Below, in pieces: positions 31,027-37,291 of a DNA stretch of 37,291 nucleotides. The stretch's first letter is position 1; every line of letters begins with the position of its first letter. The position numbers and the translations under genes were made by a program. Source of the stretch: Alphaproteobacteria bacterium (GTDB lineage Bacteria; Pseudomonadota; Alphaproteobacteria; Micavibrionales; UBA2020). The notes under the pieces were generated by a model. It ran no database searches. It had not been told where the DNA came from and saw only the letters and a list, made by a program, of their open reading frames with translations. The stretch covers positions 1-37,291 of the forward strand of contig SCTB01000148.1 in the NCBI GenBank assembly GCA_004297545.1, in the 5' to 3' direction.

Positions 31027-31821
31027 TCAGGCTGTTTTCGGGGCGATAATCCGCCTTAAGGAGGGCTCTAGCTGCCGGAGCGTGGAGGTTCCGATGCCCG
31101 CGATCTCGGCCGGGGAGAGGTATTTTTCCGCCGCTCCCGTCACGCGCACTTGCGCGAAGGTGTTAAAGGTCTTTGACAGCCCGGGCAGGCCCGCGCCGCC
31201 CTTCCCCGGACGGCGTCCCGCGAAATGCTCCGCATAGAGGCCATCGTACCATTCCCGGAAATAATCCGAGCCGTGAAAGAAGCGGAAGGCCTCCCCGCGC
31301 GCCTTGGGCGAGAAGGGCTTATCCTTGTGTTTGCGCGCGAATTCCCGCGCGAAGCCGCGGACTTCCTTCAGCGTATGGGCGCCGATGGGGTTGCCCTTGT
31401 CCATCATCGCATCCTCGACGCTTTTGATGATTTTCAGTTTTTGCAGCTCCACCAGCATCGCCAGCTGGTACGAAAACGCATCGGCCTCCATGCCGCGCAG
31501 CAGGGTGATTTTATGCAGAGGATCACCTTTGGTTTTGCTATGCGTGCGGTCGAGGCCCTTGACCTCGCTGCTCTGCCACATATGGCGCAGCTCATGCGCA
31601 AGCGCGCCCAGCGCCTGATCCGGCGGGATGCTGCGCCCGAGCTTTACCTTGTTCTGCTGCGGCACCCATTCGCCGCCCGACATCGAGGCGAATTCGAATT
31701 TCACTTTGTGCCGGCGCGCGTAATCGACCAGTTCCCTGCCCTCCGGCACTTTTGAAAGCCGGTCCAGCAGGCTGTTCCAGACGGCAGCCTCGAAAGCTTT
31801 AAGGGTGGGTGTTTTGGCCAT
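31027..31821 (-). CDS. HELRH metallopeptidase-like protein C (264 aa)
   Basis: This is the third member of the family at 11377 and 17221. VPEGRELVDYARRHKVKFEF (25-44) leads to LAHELRHMWQ with HELRH at 76-80, then RGMEADAF at 109-116 with Glu112 as predicted third zinc ligand. Further on, GEAFRFFHGSDYFREWYDGL, FNTFAQVRVTGAAEKYLSPA and TSTLRQLEPSLRRI are specific to this copy. There is no signal peptide or hydrophobic stretch. The gene stands alone with its own strong promoter (TTGACA-17-TAGCTT). It borders the island on the host side. Proteolysis is predicted from the motif only. Confidence 0.78.
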   Translation of the reverse strand: MAKTPTLKAFEAAVWNSLLDRLSKVPEGRELVDYARRHKVKFEFASMSGGEWVPQQNKVKLGRSIPPDQALGALAHELRHMWQSSEVKGLDRTHSKTKGDPLHKITLLRGMEADAFSYQLAMLVELQKLKIIKSVEDAMMDKGNPIGAHTLKEVRGFAREFARKHKDKPFSPKARGEAFRFFHGSDYFREWYDGLYAEHFAGRRPGKGGAGLPGLSKTFNTFAQVRVTGAAEKYLSPAEIAGIGTSTLRQLEPSLRRIIAPKTA

Positions 31822-31855
31822 GCGGCCTTCTCCCGCTCGGTTCAGGGTCTGGAGA

Positions 31856-31884
31856 AAGCTATCACTTTATTATGATTATGTCAA
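31856..31884 (-). promoter_or_regulatory. Promoter of HELRH protein C gene
   Basis: TTGACA (31879-31884), a 17-nt spacer and TAGCTT (31856-31861) lie 35 nt before the ATG on the minus strand. The -35 extends as TTGACATAAT, as for the ankyrin gene at 1212. Confidence 0.65.
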
Positions 31885-31886
31885 AT

Positions 31887-32264
31887 CTAGCCGGTGCGTT
31901 GGCGGTTGCCGGCTTCTGCGGGCTCCGCCTCTCCCGGGTCGTTGGCGACCGAGAGCATGCGGATGGCGGCCTCGCCCGGCAGGTCGTTCGCGGGTTCTGC
32001 CCCGCCGCTGCCACGGCGCCATTCGGCGTATTCCGGGCGCAGATCGATGATCGTCACCAGCATAGATGCGGTAACAAGCGCCGCCAGCGCGCCCACGAAG
32101 ATGACGGTCGCAAGGCTTGCAAAACCAAAGGGCATCAGCAGCAGGCCGAACACGCCCATCGCCGCCAGCGGCAGGGCCAGGATGGGGCCCGCCATCTCGC
32201 GCTTGGCGGGCGGCATGCGTTTATAAATCTCTTTCATCCGGGAAAATTCGTTCTGATAAAGCAT
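31887..32264 (-). CDS. Small membrane protein (125 aa), unknown
   Basis: Two transmembrane segments are clear: residues about 26-46 (GPILALPLAAMGVFGLLLMP) and about 47-70 (SLATVIFVGALAALVTASML). A charged N-terminus and an Ala/Gly/Pro-rich cytoplasmic or periplasmic tail of about 50 residues surround them. The family is not recognised. The ATG at 32264 is the first of two close starts. The gene is on its own between HELRH protein C and merR. Confidence 0.65.
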   Translation of the reverse strand: MLYQNEFSRMKEIYKRMPPAKREMAGPILALPLAAMGVFGLLLMPFGFASLATVIFVGALAALVTASMLVTIIDLRPEYAEWRRGSGGAEPANDLPGEAAIRMLSVANDPGEAEPAEAGNRQRTG

Positions 32265-32345
32265 GGGGCACCATTTCTTTCTGAACTGATTGCGATATGG
32301 TAATAGAGAATAAGTTGAGAGTCAATCGCAATTAGAGCCTGCTGT

Positions 32346-32372
32346 AACTCCGGCTTTCGCCGGGATAGCGAA
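32346..32372. repeat. Degenerate copy of the cassette-end palindrome
   Basis: CTCCGGCTTTCGCCGGGAT resembles TTCCCGCTTTCGCGGGAAT at the ends of the 21372-22056 cassette and folds as CCGGC-TTTC-GCCGG. It lies just past the merR stop and may be a member of the same dispersed repeat family. Confidence 0.4.
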
Positions 32373-32395
32373 ATAGATTTCAATGAGATAGGAGC

Positions 32396-32872
32396 TTACC
32401 CGATCAGCTTGCGCATGGATTTAAGCTCATCCAGCATGGACTTCAGCTCATCCTTGTTCTTGTGGACGGCCTTGGCGACGGGAGAAGCCTCTTCGCTGCC
32501 GACGCGCGCGGAAAGATTGCCGCGGTTGGCCGACAGAAGCTTCTGCACGCCCTTGATCGTATAGCCTTCCTGATACAGGAGGTGGTGGATGTTTTTCAGC
32601 AGATCAACATCTTCCGGGCGGTAGTACCGGCGTCCGCCGCCACGCTTGAGCGGCTTGATCTGGGTGAATTTCGTCTCCCAGAACCGCAGCACATGCTGCT
32701 CGACGTTCAGGTCGCCGGCCACTTCGGAGATGGTGCGGAAAGCGCCAGCCGACTTCTGCGGCGACAGCTTTTGCTTCATCGGGCGGCGATTGGGGAGTTT
32801 CTGCGTGGATTGATCCGGGGCGATATCAGGCTGCACGCCGGGCTTTACTGAAGACTGATTGACAGGCGTCAT
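32396..32872 (-). CDS. MerR-family transcriptional regulator
   Basis: The 158-residue protein has an N-terminal Pro/Gln-rich extension. The MerR winged helix-turn-helix follows at about 42-110: [20 protein letters not shown], then [20 protein letters not shown] and [21 protein letters not shown] short coiled coil ([17 protein letters not shown]) ends the chain. No Cys ligand set is present, so it is not a metal sensor of the MerR/CueR type. A MerR gene directly after ihfA is a conserved alphaproteobacterial arrangement. It is 51 nt after ihfA and probably co-transcribed. Confidence 0.92.
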   Translation of the reverse strand: MTPVNQSSVKPGVQPDIAPDQSTQKLPNRRPMKQKLSPQKSAGAFRTISEVAGDLNVEQHVLRFWETKFTQIKPLKRGGGRRYYRPEDVDLLKNIHHLLYQEGYTIKGVQKLLSANRGNLSARVGSEEASPVAKAVHKNKDELKSMLDELKSMRKLIG

Positions 32873-32923
32873 AGGCGGAAATTCCTAAATACTGTTGCTT
32901 CGATAACAGATATTACTTGGCTA

Positions 32924-33229
32924 TTACTCTGCGCTCTCTTTATTGATGCGCTCTTTCAGCACGTTGCTCGCGCGGAAAGTGAGAACGCGACGGGGCAGAA
33001 TTGGCACCTCTTCCCCGGTCTTGGGGTTGCGGCCGATGCGCTGGCGCTTGCTGCGCACCTGGAAAGTGCCGAAGGAAGAGATTTTCACCATCTCCCCGCG
33101 TTCCAGCGCCTTGCAGACTTCCTCAAGAACGGTTTCAACAAGATCCGCGGACTCATTCCTCGAGAGGCCAACCTGTTCATAAACAGCCTGGCTGAGGTCT
33201 GCGCGGGTGATGGTCTGGTTATTGCTCAT
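32924..33229 (-). CDS. ihfA: Integration host factor alpha subunit
   Basis: The 101-residue DNA-bending protein has the HU/IHF fold: [20 protein letters not shown], then [20 protein letters not shown], and [20 protein letters not shown] with the beta-arm Pro that intercalates in DNA. It acts as a dimer with IhfB in transcription, replication and site-specific recombination, including phage integration. The ATG at 33229 follows AAGGGTC. A promoter is upstream, and the order fabH-ihfA-merR favours the alpha subunit over beta. Confidence 0.95.
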   Translation of the reverse strand: MSNNQTITRADLSQAVYEQVGLSRNESADLVETVLEEVCKALERGEMVKISSFGTFQVRSKRQRIGRNPKTGEEVPILPRRVLTFRASNVLKERINKESAE

Positions 33230-33262
33230 AATTTGACCCTTTAAAAATGTCCGTTGAGTCCT

Positions 33263-33291
33263 ACGCTATCGATTCACATTTCGTTAGTCAA
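33263..33291 (-). promoter_or_regulatory. Promoter of ihfA
   Basis: TTGACT (33286-33291), a 17-nt spacer and TAGCGT (33263-33268) lie on the minus strand, 34 nt before the ihfA start. Confidence 0.6.
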
Positions 33292-33382
33292 TACAAAGAG
33301 TTGAATCATATTTTTACAGTAAACGGCGTCACTTTGGAGAATCGCGGATTCCTTCGGATTCGGCCGAGTCGCAAGAGGTTTT

Positions 33383-34360
33383 TTACCACCGCGCAAGAGC
33401 CGCGCCCCAGGTGAGTCCGCCGCCCATCGCTTCCATCAGAATCAGGTCGCCGCGCTGGATTCGCCCGTCTTCAACGGCCGTGGTGAGCGCCAGAGGAATG
33501 GATGCGGCGGAGGTATTTCCATGTTCGGCAACTGTCATAACTACGCTGTCGGGCGACAGGTTCAGCTTTTCCGCCGTGGCGTCGATGATGCGCTTGTTGG
33601 CCTGATGCGGCACAAGCCATTTGACCTCGGACGGGTCCACGTCGTTTTCCCGCATAGCTTCCATAATCGCCTCGCTCATGCGGGTGACGGCATGGCGGAA
33701 GACTTCCTTGCCGTTCATGCGCACATGACCTACCGTTTTGGTCGAAGACGGGCCGCCATCCACATACAAAAGCGAGCGAAACTCGCCCTGCGAATGGAGA
33801 TGCGTCGACAAAATTCCGCGGTCGGCTTTCGTGCCGGAAGCATTGTCGTTGGCTTCGAGCACCACAGCCCCTGCCCCATCGCCGAACAGAACGCAGGTCG
33901 TGCGGTCTTTCCAGTCGATGAGAGAGGTAAAATGTTCCGCGCCGATAACGAGCGCGCGTTTGACCTGACCCGCCTTGATGAAATTGTCCGCCGTCGCCAG
34001 CGCATAGATAAAACCCGAACATACCGCCTGAATGTCGAAGGCGAAGCCCTTGTCATGCATGCCGATATTGGCCTGCACAGTGACGGCGGTCGCCGGGAAG
34101 GTGTTGTCGGGCGAGGTCGTGGCCAGGACGATCATGTCGATGTCCTTGCCGGTCAGGTTGGCTTTCTTCAGCGCCTTCTCGGCGGCGAAGGTCGCCATGT
34201 CCGACGTCTTCTCGCCCTCGCCCGCGATATGGCGTTTTTTAATGCCCGTGCGCTGCTCGATCCATTCATCCGTCGTGTCGACAAGCTTCGCGAGGTCGCT
34301 GTTCGTCATGACTTTTTTCGGGAGGTACGACCCGCAGCTGAGCATGATGGAGCGGCGCAT
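33383..34360 (-). CDS. fabH: 3-oxoacyl-ACP synthase III (KAS III)
   Basis: The 325-residue enzyme condenses acetyl-CoA with malonyl-ACP to start fatty acid synthesis. [12 protein letters not shown] has the nucleophile Cys. [12 protein letters not shown] carries the catalytic His and [15 protein letters not shown] the catalytic Asn. The ATG at 34360 overlaps the plsX stop by one base, so the genes are translationally coupled. The open frame extends upstream but is then only a shadow of plsX. It follows the usual rpmF-plsX-fabH order. Confidence 0.97.
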   Translation of the reverse strand: MRRSIMLSCGSYLPKKVMTNSDLAKLVDTTDEWIEQRTGIKKRHIAGEGEKTSDMATFAAEKALKKANLTGKDIDMIVLATTSPDNTFPATAVTVQANIGMHDKGFAFDIQAVCSGFIYALATADNFIKAGQVKRALVIGAEHFTSLIDWKDRTTCVLFGDGAGAVVLEANDNASGTKADRGILSTHLHSQGEFRSLLYVDGGPSSTKTVGHVRMNGKEVFRHAVTRMSEAIMEAMRENDVDPSEVKWLVPHQANKRIIDATAEKLNLSPDSVVMTVAEHGNTSAASIPLALTTAVEDGRIQRGDLILMEAMGGGLTWGAALARW

Positions 34361-35448
34361 CAGGAGGTGACCTCCGGCAGCGGCTCGATATGGCCTTCGA
34401 ACCCCAAGCGGCGGAGTTCCGTTTCCACTTTGTCCGTAAACCGGTTGGCCGCAAGGCCTGCCGCCACGCCGATCGCGTTCGCAAAACCGATGCCGTCCGT
34501 GCCGCCGTGGCTCTTGATGCAAAGCCCCTTGAGACCCAGCAGGCTGGCGCCGTTGTAATAGCGCGGGTCGATGCGTTTGGAGAATTTCTTCAGCGCCATG
34601 TAAATGATCAGCAGCCCCGGCAGGCTGGGCAGGCACAGGACCATGCCGAGTTTCACCCACCAGGACGATTTGAAGGCTTCCTTCATCATGTGCTTGATGA
34701 GGCTGGCCGTGCCTTCCATTGTTTTCAAAGTGACGTTGCCCGTAAAGCCGTCCGTGACGACGACATCAAAGTCGCCGGTCATGATCTCGTTGCCCTCGGC
34801 ATAGCCGACATATTTTCCGGGCAGCCGCGCGGCCGCGAAAACTTCGGATGCCGCTTTAACAAGCTCGTCGCCTTTCATGGCCTCCGAACCGATGTTCAGG
34901 AGAGCGATACGCGGCTCAGGTATCTTGAATATTTCACGCGAGAAGACGCCGCCAAGCACCGCGAATTCCAGCAGGTTCTGCGACGTGCATTCGGCATTCG
35001 CGCCGAGGTCCATAAAGATTGTGCCGTGCCCTGCGACCTTGGTCGGCATATAGGTCGCGATGGCGGGCCGGTGGATGCCCGGCATGACCTTCAGGCTGAA
35101 CTTGGCCATGGCCATCAGCGCGCCCGTGTTGCCGGCGGAAATCACGCAATCCGCCTCCCCCTTCGCCACCGTATCGATGGCCAGTCTCATGCTGGAGTTG
35201 CGCCCGTGGCGGAGCGCGTTGGCAGGCTTGTCTTCGGCGGTGACGCGGTCCGGGGTATGGCGCACTTCCATGACGCTTTCCAGCCCCTCATATTTTTTGA
35301 CGAGGGGGCGTATCTGCGCTTCGTCGCCGTAGATGATGAATTTCGCCTCGGGAAATTTCTCGCGCGCGAGATGAGCGCCTTCGACGACGATGTGGGGGGC
35401 CTTGTCGCCGCCCATGCCGTCCAACGATATGACCAGACCATTGCGCAA
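34360..35448 (-). CDS. plsX: Phosphate acyltransferase PlsX
   Basis: The 362-residue protein makes acyl-phosphate from acyl-ACP for phospholipid synthesis. It begins [14 protein letters not shown] and includes [34 protein letters not shown] and [14 protein letters not shown], all typical of the family. The start is a TTG at 35448: upstream in the same frame there is no ATG or GTG before a stop, and the first internal Met (residue 12) would remove part of the fold. A weak start may limit expression. It overlaps fabH by one base. Confidence 0.96.
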   Translation of the reverse strand: MRNGLVISLDGMGGDKAPHIVVEGAHLAREKFPEAKFIIYGDEAQIRPLVKKYEGLESVMEVRHTPDRVTAEDKPANALRHGRNSSMRLAIDTVAKGEADCVISAGNTGALMAMAKFSLKVMPGIHRPAIATYMPTKVAGHGTIFMDLGANAECTSQNLLEFAVLGGVFSREIFKIPEPRIALLNIGSEAMKGDELVKAASEVFAAARLPGKYVGYAEGNEIMTGDFDVVVTDGFTGNVTLKTMEGTASLIKHMMKEAFKSSWWVKLGMVLCLPSLPGLLIIYMALKKFSKRIDPRYYNGASLLGLKGLCIKSHGGTDGIGFANAIGVAAGLAANRFTDKVETELRRLGFEGHIEPLPEVTS

Positions 35449-35493
35449 AGCGATGATACCCGGAAGATATGCTTTAAGGATTAGCGCCGACGG

Positions 35494-35670
35494 TTAGTCG
35501 ACGTCGATGACCTGCTGGCCCTTGTACATGCCGGTCTTGCGGCAGACATGATGGGGACGGACATTCTCGCCCGTGTGCTTGTCCTCGACCACCGTCGGGG
35601 ATTTCAGCGCATGGTGAGAACGGCGCATGTTGCGGCGCATCTTGGAGGTTTTCTTCTTTGGAACTGCCAT
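35494..35670 (-). CDS. rpmF: 50S ribosomal protein L32
   Basis: This short gene encodes 58 residues: [20 protein letters not shown], then [20 protein letters not shown] and [16 protein letters not shown]. The basic N-terminus and the CRKTGMYKG end are typical of L32 in Alphaproteobacteria. Only one Cys is present, so it is the zinc-free form. The gene lies 45 nt upstream of plsX in the standard rpmF-plsX-fabH cluster. Confidence 0.95.
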   Translation of the reverse strand: MAVPKKKTSKMRRNMRRSHHALKSPTVVEDKHTGENVRPHHVCRKTGMYKGQQVIDVD

Positions 35671-35870
35671 AGCTCTTACTCTTTCTTAAGCGTTTTTTGC
35701 CCGTTGCTCTCACCAAGGGGGCTTCATTACATAAACAAAGCAGGCCCTTAAGGCAAGAAAAATCCGTCTATCCATACCCCTTTTTGCCTGATTTTCAAAT
35801 AGAAACGCAGCGTGGAAGGGCAAGGAATCGCCCTTTATTTCCATAATTTATAATATACTCCCTCTGCCGC

Positions 35871-37091
35871 TCAATCCGCCCCCGCCGACAGTGCGGTTCT
35901 GAAGCGCGGACTGGTGGTATAGAGCAGGATGACCAGCGCCAGCGCCCCGAAGACGAGAAAGCCCAGAGTCATGGGAATAAGCGTCCCGTTGTACATCTGG
36001 CCGATAAAAGCGCCCAGCGCCATCGACATGACCGAGGAGACCGATCCGATGATGGCCGAGGCGATGCCGGCGATATGGCCCATCGGTTCCATCGCGAGGG
36101 CGTTGAGGTTGCCGAAGACGAGGCCGAAGCTTAAGAACAGCACGGCCACATAGGCAAGGAACATCCACAGATGCACTTCGGCCAGCAGGTTGACGCCGAG
36201 GAACAGGGCCGAGGCGGCGACGATGCAGGCAAAGGACCGCGCGCAGATATAATGCATGCCCAGTTTTTCGACGATGCGCGAATTCATAAGCGACGCGACG
36301 CCGAACACCAGCGCCAGGCAGCCGAAATAGACCGTGAACATCTTTCCCACGCCGAACTGGTCCTGGAAAATCTGCTGCGACGAATTCAGGTAGCCGATAA
36401 AGCTGCCGAAACTGATACCCATACAGACCGTGTAGCACATGGTCAGGCGGCTGCTGAACACCTCGACGAAGCCGCTCTGGATATTGGGCACGTGGAAAGG
36501 AATGCGCTTTTCAGGCGGCAGGGTTTCCTCCAGCCGGAAAAAAATCCAGCTCGTCACCGCAACGGCGTAGCCGATATACAGCACGAAAATCGCCCGCCAC
36601 GGCGCGATCAGCAATATCCCCTGCCCGATGCTGGGCGCGATCGCAGGAACCATGATGAAGATCATCATCACGATGGACATGACCTTGGCCATGGCGCGGC
36701 CCGCATATTTGTCGCGCACGATGGATACGGCTGACACATAGGGGGCCGACACGCCGAGACCCTCGATGACACGCCCCGCCAGAACCCAGCCGAATTGCGG
36801 CGCAAGAAGGCACAGCACGCTGCCGCAGAGATAAAGCCCGATGCCCCAGTAGAGAACTTTCTTGCGCCCGAGCGCGTCTGACAGCGGGCCGCAGACAAGC
36901 TGCCCCACCGCCATCCCCGCGAAGAGCGACACGATCAGGTACTGGGCGTGGTTCGGGTTTGAAAGCTGCAGGTCCTGCGCGATCGTCCCAAGCGCGGGCA
37001 GCAGCGCGTCAATGGATATCGCGACGACGGATATCAGCAGCGCCATGAGAACGGCGAATTCCTTGCTGTGAGGCTGCTCTTCGGCGGACAT
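35871..37091 (-). CDS. MFS transporter, Bcr/CflA drug-resistance type
   Basis: The 406-residue protein has 12 predicted membrane segments. The first, AVLMALLISVVAISIDALLP, leads to PALGTIAQDLQLSNPNHAQY, and the loop GPLSDALGRKKVLYWGI is the MFS signature between helices 2 and 3. GRVIEGLGVSAPYVSAVSIV and MVPAIAPSIGQGIL are typical of Bcr/CflA proton-driven exporters. Substrates may be drugs or metabolites; none can be told from sequence. The ATG at 37091 is used, with no close alternative. It is a single gene. Confidence 0.92.
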   Translation of the reverse strand: MSAEEQPHSKEFAVLMALLISVVAISIDALLPALGTIAQDLQLSNPNHAQYLIVSLFAGMAVGQLVCGPLSDALGRKKVLYWGIGLYLCGSVLCLLAPQFGWVLAGRVIEGLGVSAPYVSAVSIVRDKYAGRAMAKVMSIVMMIFIMVPAIAPSIGQGILLIAPWRAIFVLYIGYAVAVTSWIFFRLEETLPPEKRIPFHVPNIQSGFVEVFSSRLTMCYTVCMGISFGSFIGYLNSSQQIFQDQFGVGKMFTVYFGCLALVFGVASLMNSRIVEKLGMHYICARSFACIVAASALFLGVNLLAEVHLWMFLAYVAVLFLSFGLVFGNLNALAMEPMGHIAGIASAIIGSVSSVMSMALGAFIGQMYNGTLIPMTLGFLVFGALALVILLYTTSPRFRTALSAGAD

Positions 37092-37159
37092 GAGTTTGGC
37101 TCGTTTCTGAAGATAGCGGGATCCGTCCGCGAGGACAGGACCATGGGACCGGCAGAGGC

Positions 37160-37291
37160 TTATTCCGCCTTGCCCTTTCTGGATTTGGCTTTGGTTGGCT
37201 TCTTGGCCTTGGCGGCCTTCAGCACGGGCTTGGATTGCTTGCCGGTCGCCGATTTTTGCGCCTGTTCTGCGCTCTTGAGGCCTTCCAGCAC
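37160..37291 (-). CDS. C-terminal end of a Lys/Ala-rich protein (partial)
   Basis: The frame is open from the window edge (37291) to a TAA at 37160. The 43 residues read are Lys/Ala-rich (QAQKSATGKQSKPVLKAAKA, then PTKAKSRKGKAE), like histone H1-like tails or the basic tails of ribosome- or DNA-binding proteins. The gene cannot be identified from this end alone. Confidence 0.6.
   Translation of the reverse strand: MLEGLKSAEQAQKSATGKQSKPVLKAAKAKKPTKAKSRKGKAE

Noticed and set aside
1-37291. CRISPR array
   Set aside because: No regularly spaced repeats of 24-40 bp with unique spacers were found; the 11-12 bp repeats are arm sites or coding repeats.

Overview
The window is typical of an alphaproteobacterial chromosome. 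The supporting blocks are hom-glpX-recJ, rplM-rpsI, rpmF-plsX-fabH-ihfA-merR, an OmpA-type lipoprotein, and two sites matching the CtrA consensus TTAA-N7-TTAA. The backbone is GC-rich. Two ankyrin-repeat proteins, a family of HELRH metallopeptidase-like proteins and many short unknown proteins would suit a host-associated or predatory lineage such as Micavibrio-like bacteria, but that placement is inference. Layout, left to right. 184-3201: an ankyrin protein, divergent from a three-gene ECF sigma / membrane anti-sigma-like / metal-sensor-like operon. 3207-10553 (minus strand): recJ, glpX, hom, an OmpA lipoprotein, a gamma-carbonic anhydrase-like protein, rpsI, rplM and cutA. 10698-20769: an accessory zone with an Ala/Gly-rich protein, HELRH protein A, a cyanophycinase-like peptidase, a VOC protein, several unknown small genes, a CgeB-like glycosyltransferase, HELRH protein B, a second ankyrin protein and a two-domain response regulator. 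20979-22950: an unknown gene, an AT-rich gene bracketed by 53-bp inverted repeats, and a VWA-like protein. 23002-30964: an AT-richer tRNA-Pro island. 31027-37291: HELRH protein C, a membrane protein, merR, ihfA, fabH, plsX, rpmF, a Bcr/CflA-type MFS pump and the end of a Lys/Ala-rich gene. The island is the most interesting part. It carries three copies of tRNA-Pro(GGG) sequence: a 3' part at 23002-23055, a complete gene at 28235-28311, and a 5' part at 30919-30964. All three share a 23-bp core that covers the anticodon arm. This is the signature of two adjacent elements inserted at one tRNA gene. The left element (about 5.2 kb) carries vsr, a C5-cytosine methyltransferase, a MORC/MutL-like GHKL ATPase and an uncharacterised 351-residue protein. 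Together these look like a restriction or defence system. It also carries a tRNA-like cloverleaf with a 33-nt hairpin-forming insertion in the anticodon loop. The right element (about 2.6 kb) is a decayed P4-like element with a truncated integrase, a primase/helicase fragment and a HEPN-like gene. Matching GTGTGGCA arm repeats lie just inside both of its ends. If this reading is right, the only complete tRNA-Pro(GGG) here is built from a 3' half supplied by one element and a 5' half supplied by the other. Functions are read from motifs and family knowledge only; no database search was possible.
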